A stretch of 35,524 nt of DNA from Planctomycetia bacterium (GTDB lineage: Bacteria; Planctomycetota; Planctomycetia; Pirellulales; UBA1268): assembly GCA_026401035.1 (NCBI GenBank), contig JAPLNR010000050.1:1-35524 (forward strand). The letters run 5' to 3'. How positions within the stretch are numbered: the stretch's first letter is position 1; every line of letters begins with the position of its first letter. The translations under genes and the position numbers were made by a program. Of the stretch, positions 6,960 to 17,600 are shown piece by piece. Under the pieces are notes generated by a model. It saw nothing but the letters and a program-made list of their open reading frames with translations, was not told the origin of the DNA and did no database searches.

Positions 6960-7943
6960 CTACTTCTGCTGAGGCTCGTCGTTGCCTTCGACGAGACGGC
7001 GGGCCTGAAGGGCGTAGATCGAGCGGCGACCCGAGGCGTTCGAGACGGCGGCGATGTTGGTCCGTGGCGGCGCGATCGGCTGCGGATCCGGGCTCTGGCC
7101 GCGGGGTGTGCCGGACATGGCCAGCGCACCTGCCGGCGGTGGCACAGCCGCGGCGGCGAGCGCGGCCGGCGGTGCCGGACAGCCCTGCTTCACCCAGTCG
7201 AGCCAGACCTGCTGCATCTGGGCCAAGCCGCCCACGCCGTAGTGGCGGTTCAGCGCCCCCTGCCAGTCGTCGGTGGCCAGACCCTCGCCCACGAAGGTGA
7301 CGTATTTGTGCCGGCCACCGCGCTCGATCAGATACCGCGCGAGCGAATAGCCCTGCGAGTAGAGCGGGAGCACGTCGGCCGGGTATTCCCGCATCGCGAA
7401 CATGTCGTGGAAGGCGATGCCCCGGCCGGTGGTCAGAAATTCGATCAAGAGCCGATGCTGGCGGGCGCGTTCCACCGGATGCTCGACGGTGGTGCAGGCA
7501 CCCTCGTCGGCCCAGCGGGGCAGTGGCTTGCGAAAGTGGCTGGCGAAGATCGTGTGCGTGATCTCGTGCGGAAGAACGGAGTCGATGATCCGCTCCTCGC
7601 TGCCCTGGATCGTCATCGTCCAGCCGAAGACCTCGCCCCCGTCGAAGACGAAGCTGGTGGCGCCGCCGGCGCCGAGGTGCGGCGCCACCTGCGCCTTGAT
7701 CGGGCAGGGACGGCTCCACCTGGGCAGTGGCTTTCCCAGCCATTCAACGGACAGATCGTTGCGGTACTGCTCGGCCGCATCGCCGATGCGGCGGGCGAGC
7801 GCTTCCGTCGGGGCCTCGACCAGAAAGTTGGCGGTGCGATGCCCGGCGGCGACGGCATCGACTGCCGCGCCGGCAAAACAAACAGCCGCGATCAGCGCAA
7901 TCCAAACCGCTCCCGGCCGCGAAACGTTGCGTCGATAGTGCAT
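6960..7943 (-). CDS. Exported DUF1570-type peptidase-MA-like protein
   Basis: The 327-aa protein has an N-terminal signal peptide (hydrophobic residues ~12-33) and a gluzincin-like zinc site: HEITH at 126-130 and the third-ligand helix RWADEGAC with Glu147. This layout is that of the DUF1570 / peptidase-MA-like families, many of them planctomycetal; peptidase activity is inferred, not shown. A proline/alanine-rich tail follows residue ~260. The frame is open from 8159, but the ATG at 7943 has a strong GGAGGTGG site 6 nt upstream and starts a proper signal peptide, so it is preferred. It lies 223 bp downstream of the giant gene on the same strand and could be the last gene of that cluster. Confidence 0.85.
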   Translation of the reverse strand: MHYRRNVSRPGAVWIALIAAVCFAGAAVDAVAAGHRTANFLVEAPTEALARRIGDAAEQYRNDLSVEWLGKPLPRWSRPCPIKAQVAPHLGAGGATSFVFDGGEVFGWTMTIQGSEERIIDSVLPHEITHTIFASHFRKPLPRWADEGACTTVEHPVERARQHRLLIEFLTTGRGIAFHDMFAMREYPADVLPLYSQGYSLARYLIERGGRHKYVTFVGEGLATDDWQGALNRHYGVGGLAQMQQVWLDWVKQGCPAPPAALAAAAVPPPAGALAMSGTPRGQSPDPQPIAPPRTNIAAVSNASGRRSIYALQARRLVEGNDEPQQK

Positions 7944-8038
7944 GACCCGACCACCTCCATGTGAACCGCTGCTGCGTCGGGGATCCTTCCCAAACGACGA
8001 AACCCGTGCCCCGCAGTTCCCCCCGGAATGCGGTGCTT

Positions 8039-8057
8039 GCAGGCGTCTTTTGCCTGC
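8039..8057. other. Hairpin between giant gene and DUF1570 gene
   Basis: GCAGGC and GCCTGC form a 6-bp stem with a 7-nt loop in the 223-bp gap 7944-8166. On the minus-strand transcript no U-run follows, so it is not a clear terminator; attenuation or mRNA processing is possible. Nothing else is recognisable in the gap. Confidence 0.3.
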
Positions 8058-8166
8058 GGGCGGACGGACACTAGCGAACGGCCTTCGTCGGGAGCCAGAC
8101 CGTTTTGAACGGCGGAATCTCCGCGTTGCCGCTGTGATTTGAAAATGGGCGAACTGCAACCGGAGC

Positions 8167-11100
8167 CTACGGACTCACCGGTGGGCTGGACTCCGCGGCG
8201 GCGCCGGGGAACGGGGCGATCTGGGTGATGGAGCTCTCGCGCCGCGGCGCGTCGCCCGCCACCATGTGGGTCACCGTGGCATCGCTCGCGAGCACGGGCA
8301 CGGCGGCGGACGCATTCCCCGACCCCAGCCCAACGTTCAACTGGCTGCGGAGCAGCCAGGCTCTGGCCGCAGAACCAAACGCATAGGCCAGGAGGACTCC
8401 GCCGGGCCAGGCCGGCGCAAGCGCGAAGAGCCAGGCCACGCCAAGGATCCCGGCGACGCAGGGAAAGAACCAACCGCCCACCCGCAGCCAGTCCTGGGGT
8501 CGCCGTCGTGCGATCCGCAACGCCGCGCCACCGAGGGCGATGGTCGCAAGCGTCGTGACCGCGCGGCTGGGCACCGTCGAATCCCGCTGGCGTGCCGCGC
8601 GAATCGTGAGCTGACCATCCGTCTGCTGCATCACGACATACGCCGCCGGGACAAACTCCCCCGGCGCAACGCCGTCCCGTCCGGGGGCCGGCGGGGCAGA
8701 CGCCTGTTCGTCCCGCAGTCGGAGAAAGTCGCGGAGCCGCTCCTGCTCCGGCCCGTCCGCCGCCGCCAGCGACCGCTCAAAATCCCCTGTCAGCCGGCGC
8801 ATGGCCGCCGCCCGTTCGCTCGCCAGCGCGTCGGCGCCGACCACGATTGCCGGTTCGGCCACCCGCAGCGGCATGCCCCGCGGCGTTCGGAGCGTCCATA
8901 AGAGCCGCGTGCAGGGCAGTCCGACGATCAGTGGCGGCTGCACCTCGAGAGGTGCTCCCTCTGCCAATCGACCACCCAGGTCGCCGGCAAACACGACCAG
9001 CAGCGACCTCGGCCAACGCACGTCGTGCAGCCGGAGTTCCCAGACATTCGCCTGCTCGGAGAGCGACGGCACGCCCGGAACCAGCGCGTGCCCGTCGACG
9101 AATGCATCGAACAGCCGCATGCCTTGGGGCAGTTGCAGCCGCACCACGGGATCGTTGGTGACGATGTCGAACCGCGCCAGGCCCCAGGCCCGGCCACGAT
9201 CCTCGACGTTGAGTTGCACATCGGCGAGTTCCACCCGCGGCCCCTGCTGATCGCGGGTGGCAGGGGCTGGAGCGGCGGCGGTAGAACCAGTTGCCGGCGC
9301 GGGATCATCGACCGCTTCGGCCACCGCGCCGGCGTCGCGCGGCTCGTCCGGCCGACCACCGGGGATTCCCGCAAACTCGCCGGGCTCATCCAACGCGTAG
9401 TCGGGAGCCGGCTCGTCGGCGAACCGCTGGGCGGAACGATTCAGGACCGCCGTTCCAGGAGCGGTGTTCCACGAGATCGCCAGTGGCACGGTGTCGTCGA
9501 GCAACGCCCGCAGCAGCGGCAGCCGCCCTGCGCGGGCAGGTGCCCTGGGCAGATGGGCCACGAGTTCCAGGCGAAAGCGTCCCGCCCGCGGCCGTTGCAC
9601 CATGGCCGTGAGGCGGTCGGGCGCCAGTTGCGACCAGCGCAGGTCGATGGCGCCCCGCTCGACCGGATCGAGAGGCTGCACGCTCTCCTCGAACAGGTTG
9701 AGCCTGTCGATCACGCAGCCCGGCGGCAGTTCCAGCGGCACCGCGACGAGCGCCGTCGAACTGGCGTCGATCCGCGCCTGCAATTCCAGCCGGGTTTGCG
9801 TCGGCGTGAACCGCACCGTCAGGCTCTGCGTGGCGGGAACATCCTGCCGCCGCCGCTCGGCTGTCAGCCACGTGCGAACCTGAGGGCCACCGTCGACCGC
9901 CTCCGTGAACCAGGCGTGGGTCTGCAGCGCGGAGTCGGTGTCTCGCAGCGGCAGCGCCACCACGCCGTCGGGCAGCGCCACCTGCACCACCAGGCTCGGC
10001 GAAGGCACGAGCCGGGTCGTCCGCTTATCGACGGCCACGCCCTCCAGCCAGGCCTGCGGCAGGTCGACTTTTCCCACCGGATCGACGTGCGGCATCCGCA
10101 AGGGAATCTCGATCCGCACGGGCCCGCGAACGGGGCTGCGCCGCTCGATCAGAAAGCGGTTGCCCTCCAGGCTGCGGACGACGAAGTCGGGATCGGGCGT
10201 CTCGACACAGGCAAGACGCGGATCGGCGGCCACCACGACAGACCGCAGGATCTCCTCGCCGGAGTCGATCTCGCAGACGAGGTTGACCCGGCAGGCATCG
10301 AGATCCCAGAAGACGTCGTTCCTGCTTTCGGCCAACCGCACGGACGTGGCGATCGTGGCCCGCGGATCGACCGCCCGCACGAGTCGGACCGCGGCCGAAC
10401 GCGAGATATCGTAGCGGGTTCGTTCGTCTCCGTCCGGCGCGAGACGCAAAGCGGCGGCATAGGGGCCGTCCGCCGGGCCGCACTCGCAGCAGTACGGCAT
10501 TTCGGCCGACTCCACCGGCGCGTTGGCGGCTGCCGCACGCACCTCGAGCGTCGCCGCTGGCGCGATCGGAATGCTGAGCGCCGCGATTTCCACGTCGCCA
10601 ACCCGGGTCACGGCCGGCTCGACGTCGATCTCAATTCGCTGGCGGCCGGCGGCCGGCATGAGCAGCCGCAAGACACGGTCGCCCGCGATAGCCCGCGCCG
10701 CCACGGGCCGGCCGTCAAGCAGCGCCGACGCCGCGATCCAACGACCACCGGACGCCTGCTGATCGAGCACGAGCATGCCCCCCGCATCCGCATCGACATC
10801 GATCGCCAGCCGCCAGAGGGCAGGCAGGGCGGCGTCTGTGGTCGGGCTTGCCTCCACCCGGCTGGCCAGGATGCGCACCGCCGCCGAGCGCTCCTCGCCG
10901 CCGCGCACCAGCAGGCGAAAGAGCGGCTCGGGGACGAGCGCGGTTTCACCCTTGTCGACCGGTGTTATGAAAACCCGCAGCGGCTCCCCCGGGGGTTCCG
11001 CACCCGTCTGGCCGCGGGCCTCCGGCGGGAGCATCAACAACAGTCCGCCTGCGAGAACGGCCAGCGCGGTGTCACGATTCCAGCGGCTCCGCAGCCAGGC

Positions 11101-14100
11101 CGAGACGAGCGTTGCCCACCATGCTGCCCGCGCAATTGATTCATACGGGGAAACGACCCACAACGCCGCCAGCGCTGCGATCACGCAGGCGACGACCGTT
11201 AGCCAGGGTCGGCCACGCGAGGCGACGAGCGTCACCAAGGCAACCACCAGCCCGGTCAGGATGGCCGCCCCGGCCAGTAGCCGGGTGCGGATGACCAGCA
11301 TGCCGCCACTCCCGCTGCCGCCGGCAGGCAGGAAGGTTCGCTCTCTGAATCCCTGCTCGATCGATTTCGAAACGTTCGACCGCAGGCCGGTCGGTATGCC
11401 GGTCGGCACGTCCGCCGCCGCGGCGTCGGTCCGCGGCCCCGACACCAGTGGCACTCGCGGCTGCTGCAGCCGCGCGCCGAGCAGGCGTTCCGTCCAGTCG
11501 GGCGACGCAAATCCCACGGCCCGAAACGCCGCCGTTGCGGTGGCGATCTCGAGTTCTGGAGGCAGCATCACACGCCATGTTCTCTCGAGCACGGGCAGGT
11601 CGAGGCCGCCTGCAGCGGGATCGATCCGCCAGGCGCCGATCCCCGGAGCCGTTTCCATCACGGTGCGGACGAGTGCCTGCAGCCGCCGGCGACCGGTCGG
11701 CAGCTCGATCGTGATGGCAGCCGCATCGGCCGGATTGTCGGAAGCCACCCGCACGCCGTCGAGCAGAATGCCCTGCAGGCGCCGGCCTGCGGGCAGGCTC
11801 AGCGTCAGGACCGACCGACCGTGGTTCTCGATGTCCAGCAGCGTTTCATATTCCGTCCAGCCGGAGGCATGGCACCAGCACGTGGTGCTTTCGCTCCAGG
11901 CCCAGGCGCGGGCCTCGTCGGCTGCAGTTGCTCCGCCCGGGATCAATTCGGCGACGGTCTCCCGCGGGGCAATGGCCGCCGGGGACGAGGGAAATGAGAA
12001 CTCGGCGATCACTCCCGACGACTGGTCGGCCTCATCGGCACGCGGCGGCAATTCTCCGAGGAGCCGGTTCACGACCTGCGATCGGCTGCGGCCGGCATCG
12101 CGGATGACTACCTGCCCCACGTGCCGCACGGCACCCTCGACCCAGGCCAAGGGCACCGGCAGCGCGGCCGTGAACGGCAACGTGCGCACCGCACGAATCG
12201 TCACGGGCTCACGGACCGGCGGCGCAATCTCGATCATCCACGACTCCACGGCGGTGACGGCACCCTCCCCCGGCCGACGGCCCGCCGCAGCCGGTTCGAA
12301 CCGTCGGGCCGTCAGCGTGCTCGTGGCCGGCGGCAGCAGCGACCACTCGAGCAGGCCGTCCATCGGCTCCGAAAACTGCACGACCACGGCGTCGAGTTCG
12401 GACGTGTCCGGCCGGCATTCAAACGTGAATGATTCCGTGAGTCGGTCATCCCGCGCCGTGAGCCGCACCTGGGCCAGCACGTCCAGCGGCGGACGCCTGC
12501 GCACCAGCCGAGCCTCCCACGACGGAGCCGGTGTTCCAGCGGCGGCCCAGGCCCGCGTTCCCCCCTCCTCGACGAGGGACGCCAGCCGCGGTTCGAGGGC
12601 GTCGGCGATCAGCTGCCCTCCGTCAACCTCGACGGTCGTATCCACGTTTGTCTTGAAGGCGATGACGGCCAGCCCGGCCGCCTCGCCATCGAGACATACC
12701 ATGTCGATCTCGGCGCTGGAAAAAGCAGCCCCCAGCGCGGTGCCCGCGCGGTGCCCCGTGATCCGCAGGCCAAGGCTGCGGGCCGGTGTGGCCGCGACGG
12801 TGAGGCCGATGCGGAGCGTGGGGCGGTCCTTCTCACGCACCACCTTCCAGTCCAGCGGTTCGCCGACGATGGGGGCCGTGCGGCGGCGCGGCGTCTGCCA
12901 GTCGTTGGGCGGCGTCCATTCGACGGCCTCCACCGCATCGACGATCCAGCCCGGCGCGATCCGCCCCGTCAACTCAAACGCCTCACCACGCAGCACGCGG
13001 ATCTCGCACGCTGCCCGACCCAGCACGACGCCGGGCGATAGGTCGATCGTCGTGACGCGGGCCACCTCCCACTCGGCCGTCCGCGGCGCCACGGCCACCC
13101 GCAACACCGGGTCGGCGGCCTGTTGCTCGACGTGCACCCGGGGGGGACGAATGCCGGGCAGCACCGCACCATCGATGCCGGCCGGCTCCGCGGTGCCGCC
13201 GAAGTCCGCTCCGCCAGTGGCGAGCAGCGGCCACCGGGCTGCCACTTCGGGCGTGACGGCAAGGCACCGTTCGAAAGCGATGTCCGTCAGGGAAAGCGTG
13301 GGATCGACACGCAGCACCATGCCGCCGCCGGACCAGCGCCGCTTCGGCACGCGGATGAGCGGGAGCGGCAGCGGTTGTGCGGCCGCGGTGGGCTGCGCCG
13401 CGGCTGCAGTTTCCGGGGATGGCGGCGCGGTCAACGGTGCCACGGCCTCGATCAGGACGGGCACCATGGTGCCCGCGGCCGTCGCCGGCAGCGTGATCGT
13501 GAGCGAACGACGATCCTGCGACTGCGACCAGGCCAGTTCCCGCCACATCTGGGGTGCCGAACCGGCGACGGCGGCCTCCGACTGCGGCACGGCGACGCGC
13601 ACCACGGCGATCGACGAATCCTGTTTCAGTTCCAGCACGTCGCCCGTCCAAGCCGCAGCAGGCTGCACGGTGACGCCGAGGAGCACCTGCTGTCCGCGAA
13701 TCAAAAGGTCGCTCCAGACCGACAGCGGGGGGAGCGGCGGGTCACCGTCCACGACCAGAAAATCGAGCGTCGCCAGCGGGCCCACATCGATCCGCCAGGC
13801 ATTGCGTCCGGCCTGCCCGGCCGCATCGGCCCCGTCACCACCGACTGCCAACTCCGGCCGGGCCTCGGCGGCCAGCACGATCGGCCGGCGGCCCTCCGGC
13901 AGGATCAGCGTCACCGTGGAATGGAGCGCGGGGATCAGGGGCAGGGAGAACCGCAGCCCCGCGGCGGTCTGCACCGGGGCCGGAGCCTTCCAGTCGCATG
14001 CGTAGGTGCCGGGCTGCACGGCGGCAATCGCAAAGCTGCCATCGCTGCGACCGAACACCAGCCCCGCGCCCGTGCCAGCCGCGGTGCGGGCTTCGACCCG

Positions 14101-14613
14101 CGCGACCACAAGCGATCCGAGCGGCATGTCTCCTGGAAAGATGTCGCCGGCCGCCGTGGCCATGCGGTTGTCGCCGGCCGCGGTGTCCCGCAGGCCCTCG
14201 ACGGCACCGATATCGAATGCCAGGTTTCCGGAGAGGCTGTCGTCAGCCGCGACGACGGCAGCATAGCGGGCTGCGGTCGCAAGCAGCGGCAGGACCGGAG
14301 GCAGACGGTTCGCAGGGGATGGGCGTGCGGGCTGGCCGGCGGACGCACCCGACAGGTGGGCGACGGCAGCCTCGAATTCCCGCACCGACATCGGCACGTA
14401 GCGCTCGTTTCCCAACGGCACATCGGCGATCCCACCCTGCGGCACATGCACCCGCATGAACTGGAGCGGACCGACCGCAGCTGTGGCCGCCGGATCCTGC
14501 GCCGCCGCCACAAGCGGCAGCAGCCCCGCCCAGCAGGCCACGGCGAACAGCCGACCGCCGCCACCCGTCAGGGCTCGCTGCATTCCCCGAATGAAAGACT
14601 CGCTGCGGATCAT
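8167..14613 (-). CDS. Giant exported multi-domain protein of unknown function (2148 aa)
   Basis: I do not recognise a named family. The ATG at 14613 overlaps the upstream stop (ATGA), implying translational coupling, and starts a signal peptide (hydrophobic stretch ~24-42 ending VAAAQ). Residues ~45-1100 look like a long run of beta-strand-rich segments without repeats of fixed length. A hydrophobic block from ~1105 to ~1200 holds two or three membrane segments and ends in a signal-peptide-like stretch (LAVLAGGLLLMLPPEARGQ). A second beta-rich part (~1210-2015) follows, then further membrane segments at ~2018-2090 and a short tail. The protein therefore reads as two exported units fused in frame. 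The continuous reading frame reaches 15225, but the part beyond 14613 is an antisense-like arginine-rich shadow inside the upstream gene. Cell-envelope localisation is inferred. Confidence 0.8.
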   Translation of the reverse strand: MIRSESFIRGMQRALTGGGGRLFAVACWAGLLPLVAAAQDPAATAAVGPLQFMRVHVPQGGIADVPLGNERYVPMSVREFEAAVAHLSGASAGQPARPSPANRLPPVLPLLATAARYAAVVAADDSLSGNLAFDIGAVEGLRDTAAGDNRMATAAGDIFPGDMPLGSLVVARVEARTAAGTGAGLVFGRSDGSFAIAAVQPGTYACDWKAPAPVQTAAGLRFSLPLIPALHSTVTLILPEGRRPIVLAAEARPELAVGGDGADAAGQAGRNAWRIDVGPLATLDFLVVDGDPPLPPLSVWSDLLIRGQQVLLGVTVQPAAAWTGDVLELKQDSSIAVVRVAVPQSEAAVAGSAPQMWRELAWSQSQDRRSLTITLPATAAGTMVPVLIEAVAPLTAPPSPETAAAAQPTAAAQPLPLPLIRVPKRRWSGGGMVLRVDPTLSLTDIAFERCLAVTPEVAARWPLLATGGADFGGTAEPAGIDGAVLPGIRPPRVHVEQQAADPVLRVAVAPRTAEWEVARVTTIDLSPGVVLGRAACEIRVLRGEAFELTGRIAPGWIVDAVEAVEWTPPNDWQTPRRRTAPIVGEPLDWKVVREKDRPTLRIGLTVAATPARSLGLRITGHRAGTALGAAFSSAEIDMVCLDGEAAGLAVIAFKTNVDTTVEVDGGQLIADALEPRLASLVEEGGTRAWAAAGTPAPSWEARLVRRRPPLDVLAQVRLTARDDRLTESFTFECRPDTSELDAVVVQFSEPMDGLLEWSLLPPATSTLTARRFEPAAAGRRPGEGAVTAVESWMIEIAPPVREPVTIRAVRTLPFTAALPVPLAWVEGAVRHVGQVVIRDAGRSRSQVVNRLLGELPPRADEADQSSGVIAEFSFPSSPAAIAPRETVAELIPGGATAADEARAWAWSESTTCWCHASGWTEYETLLDIENHGRSVLTLSLPAGRRLQGILLDGVRVASDNPADAAAITIELPTGRRRLQALVRTVMETAPGIGAWRIDPAAGGLDLPVLERTWRVMLPPELEIATATAAFRAVGFASPDWTERLLGARLQQPRVPLVSGPRTDAAAADVPTGIPTGLRSNVSKSIEQGFRERTFLPAGGSGSGGMLVIRTRLLAGAAILTGLVVALVTLVASRGRPWLTVVACVIAALAALWVVSPYESIARAAWWATLVSAWLRSRWNRDTALAVLAGGLLLMLPPEARGQTGAEPPGEPLRVFITPVDKGETALVPEPLFRLLVRGGEERSAAVRILASRVEASPTTDAALPALWRLAIDVDADAGGMLVLDQQASGGRWIAASALLDGRPVAARAIAGDRVLRLLMPAAGRQRIEIDVEPAVTRVGDVEIAALSIPIAPAATLEVRAAAANAPVESAEMPYCCECGPADGPYAAALRLAPDGDERTRYDISRSAAVRLVRAVDPRATIATSVRLAESRNDVFWDLDACRVNLVCEIDSGEEILRSVVVAADPRLACVETPDPDFVVRSLEGNRFLIERRSPVRGPVRIEIPLRMPHVDPVGKVDLPQAWLEGVAVDKRTTRLVPSPSLVVQVALPDGVVALPLRDTDSALQTHAWFTEAVDGGPQVRTWLTAERRRQDVPATQSLTVRFTPTQTRLELQARIDASSTALVAVPLELPPGCVIDRLNLFEESVQPLDPVERGAIDLRWSQLAPDRLTAMVQRPRAGRFRLELVAHLPRAPARAGRLPLLRALLDDTVPLAISWNTAPGTAVLNRSAQRFADEPAPDYALDEPGEFAGIPGGRPDEPRDAGAVAEAVDDPAPATGSTAAAPAPATRDQQGPRVELADVQLNVEDRGRAWGLARFDIVTNDPVVRLQLPQGMRLFDAFVDGHALVPGVPSLSEQANVWELRLHDVRWPRSLLVVFAGDLGGRLAEGAPLEVQPPLIVGLPCTRLLWTLRTPRGMPLRVAEPAIVVGADALASERAAAMRRLTGDFERSLAAADGPEQERLRDFLRLRDEQASAPPAPGRDGVAPGEFVPAAYVVMQQTDGQLTIRAARQRDSTVPSRAVTTLATIALGGAALRIARRRPQDWLRVGGWFFPCVAGILGVAWLFALAPAWPGGVLLAYAFGSAARAWLLRSQLNVGLGSGNASAAVPVLASDATVTHMVAGDAPRRESSITQIAPFPGAAAESSPPVSP

Positions 14614-17600
14614 GATGCGGAGCGGCCGGGGGCTGTGGCACTGTCGTGCGAACGCAGGGCGGAGGGTGCGATCACGATCGACGGCGTCGCCACGAAGCGC
14701 GTCGACGAATTCGCCGCCACAAGCGGCGCGAGCCGCGGCCGCAGCGGCTCCCGCGCCCGGTCGACGAACACCCGCAGCCCGGCGGCCAGCAGCGAGAGTG
14801 CGACGCCGGGCAGAGCCGCCTGCGCGACGAGCGGCGCAAGATCGGGGATCGCCGCCGCCACCAGCGTCAGCGCGGCGGCAATGGTCAGCACGACCGGTGG
14901 ACGCCGCGCCGTCGCCCGATAGACCAGCGCGAGGCCGACGGCCAGCACCGGGCCGGAGACCGCCAGCACCAAGAGCCACGTGGGCACGATCCAGACGCGG
15001 GCCACGCCTGGAAAACCGACACCCGAATAGACGGCCCGCCGCTCCGCCAGCGGCGCATCCACCGTCAGCAGTGGGATCGCCGGATCGCCGGCGGGCCCCG
15101 CCAGAGGACGATCGCCGGCCACGTCGGTGTTGGCCCGCACCCAGTTGGCGAGCACGTCGCGGGATACGATTGGCATTCGCTCGAACCCGAGCCCCGTCCA
15201 GCCCCATCCCTGCTGCGCCGTCCACCGCGCGGGGGGCACCAGCACGTGCTGGTCAGACTCCAGCCGCAACTCCCAATAGAACCTCCGCAGCAGCGTGCCT
15301 TCCGGAAACACCGGGGGCTCGAACACGATCAGCGCGGGCATGCCCGCCGCAGAGCTGTTGCCGACGATGCCGCGCCGCTCGCGGCTCGACTCGAGTTGCA
15401 GCAGCCACGCCCCCTTGCCGAGGCCGGCGGAGGCTGCCCGCGGCAGTTCCACCAGCACCCGGCCATCGGGACGCACTGCGCCCCGAATCAGTTGGCCATC
15501 GAGACGCACCTCGACCGCCGCCGGGTCGGCGGCATCCCCGCGGGGTGGAATGAAATCGGCCGGCAGCGACAACGCGATCCGGTCGGCCGACGTTGCGATC
15601 GCATAGGAATAAACGTCGTCGCGACGGTCGGGCAGCAGCCGGGTTTGCAGCCAGGCCGCCTCGACAACCGTCTCGCCGACAGCCGATCGCTGTCGTGCGG
15701 AAAGCGCCAGCGGCACGAAATCCTGCGGCTTGCCGGCGGTCCAAGCCCGGGTCAGCACGGCCGACTGCAGACCCGCATCGCGGGTCCATGCTTCGCCCCG
15801 CACCTCGATCGCGAGCTGCTCCTGGGCGACCAGCGCAAAGGTCTGCTGCGCCACGCGGACGCCATCCGGCATCACCAGCGGCAGATCCTCGGCGACGGTC
15901 GTCTCGGGCGGGATCGTGGCGCTGGCGATCGAATACCGCAGTTCGAGTTCGCCGCTGCCGAGCAACGGCACCGGCAGCATCGCCCGCATAACAGTCGACG
16001 CGGCTGATTTCTCCGCCGCGGAGCCGGTGTCGGCGGGCTGCTCCGGCTCGGCCTCACCGTCGCCGGCTGCAGGCGTATCAACGATCTCCTGCACGCCGGA
16101 CGATCGGTCGTCGTCGCCGACGCCGGCTGTTTCACGCACCGCGGCGGCGAACGGATTGAGCAATTGGCCGCCCTGCCGCACCTCGAGTGTTTCGGACCGC
16201 AGCACGGCCTCCGGCACCCGCAGGTCCACGTACTCCAACGGCACGTGCGACACCTGGAAGCGTATCGTCTGCTCGACGAGCGTGTCGGTTTCATCGATCG
16301 TCGCCTGGGCCGACACGCTGGCGTCCACCCGCCGCGGAAGAAACCGGCGCGACGCCTCGAACGTGCCCTCGGCGCCATCGAGCCGGTACGCGAGCGTCGG
16401 TCGCTCCCCGTCGCCGCGTCTTCCAAGCGGCGTGACTTGGCGGACGAGCCCGCGGATCGCATCGGCGTCGGGCAGCACCTCGATATCGCTCTGCGACACG
16501 ACGATCACGCTCGCCGGGCCCACGAGGTCGGCCCGCGGTGTCGGCGTCGTCCAGCGGAGGCGGTCGGCCGATCGCTCGATCGAACGGCCGCAGCGGATCT
16601 CAACAACGGCATCGCCCGCGAGCGGCTGGAGAAACGGGATCACCAGCGCATCAGACTCACCGGCCACCGCGGCGGTGTCGACGAGGCTCGACGGCCCGAC
16701 CTCGTCGATGCCCCACCCCTCGAGGCCGACGACGATTCGCGAGATCGGCGCCCCGCGCACCGACACGCGAAACCGGGCATCGAGCGCGATGCGGGTGGCG
16801 CCGATCTCGTAGCGGTATTCGGGCTCCAGCACCACGCGACTGCCGCGGGGCCGCACCCGCAGGGGCAGCGACGCGGGCTGCGACTCATAAGCGAACGCTG
16901 CCACGAATCCCGTCTGCCGCGCCGACAGCGGGGGATCGATCCGCCGGTTGCGGGCGAATTCATCCCATTCCAACTGCCAGTCGCCTTCCACGACGAGACT
17001 GGTGCGGCCGCGCTGCCGCCACGACGGAATTCCGTCCACGGCAAATCCTTGCGATTCAAACGGCGTCGCGCTCGAGGCATCGAGCGGTCGTTCGCACTCC
17101 AGTTCGACGACCGCCCGGCCGACCCCGTCGCGCTCGAACCGCACCACGGCGACCGGCGACTCCTCGGAGCCGGACCGCTCGACCAGACTTGCCGGGGCCC
17201 GCACGTTTTTCAGCAGCGACTGCGGGGGCAGGCTGACGCGAATGGTGTCGCTTCCCGCCGGCAGGTTGTCGAGGCGGACAAGAGCCGTGGTAACGGCGAC
17301 CCTCCCGTCGATCCGCACGAGGCTCTCCACGGTCACCTGCGCTGCCGCCTCGCTTGCGGCCCGACCGGACTCACGGCCGGCCACGCGAATCTGCGTGCCA
17401 CCGGCGAGGCCCGCGCAGGTGATGAGGCTGCCCCTGTCGCCCACGGCGGCCACGCGCGGCTCGACGACTGCGGGCCGCACGGTCACGTCGGGATCGGTGC
17501 GCGGCGTCCGCAATTCCACGAGCGATGCGGTGGCGTTGGGCAGCTGCAGGCGGATCGATTCGGAATTTGGAGTGGCCTCGACCGCCGCGTTGCCGACGAG

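Noticed and set aside
10775..14005. Very long plus-strand reading frame (over 1000 codons) opposite the giant gene
   Set aside because: Composition is serine/arginine/alanine-rich as expected from the antisense of a GC-rich gene; no domain, signal peptide or ribosome site. The minus-strand frame has a signal peptide, membrane blocks and translational coupling.
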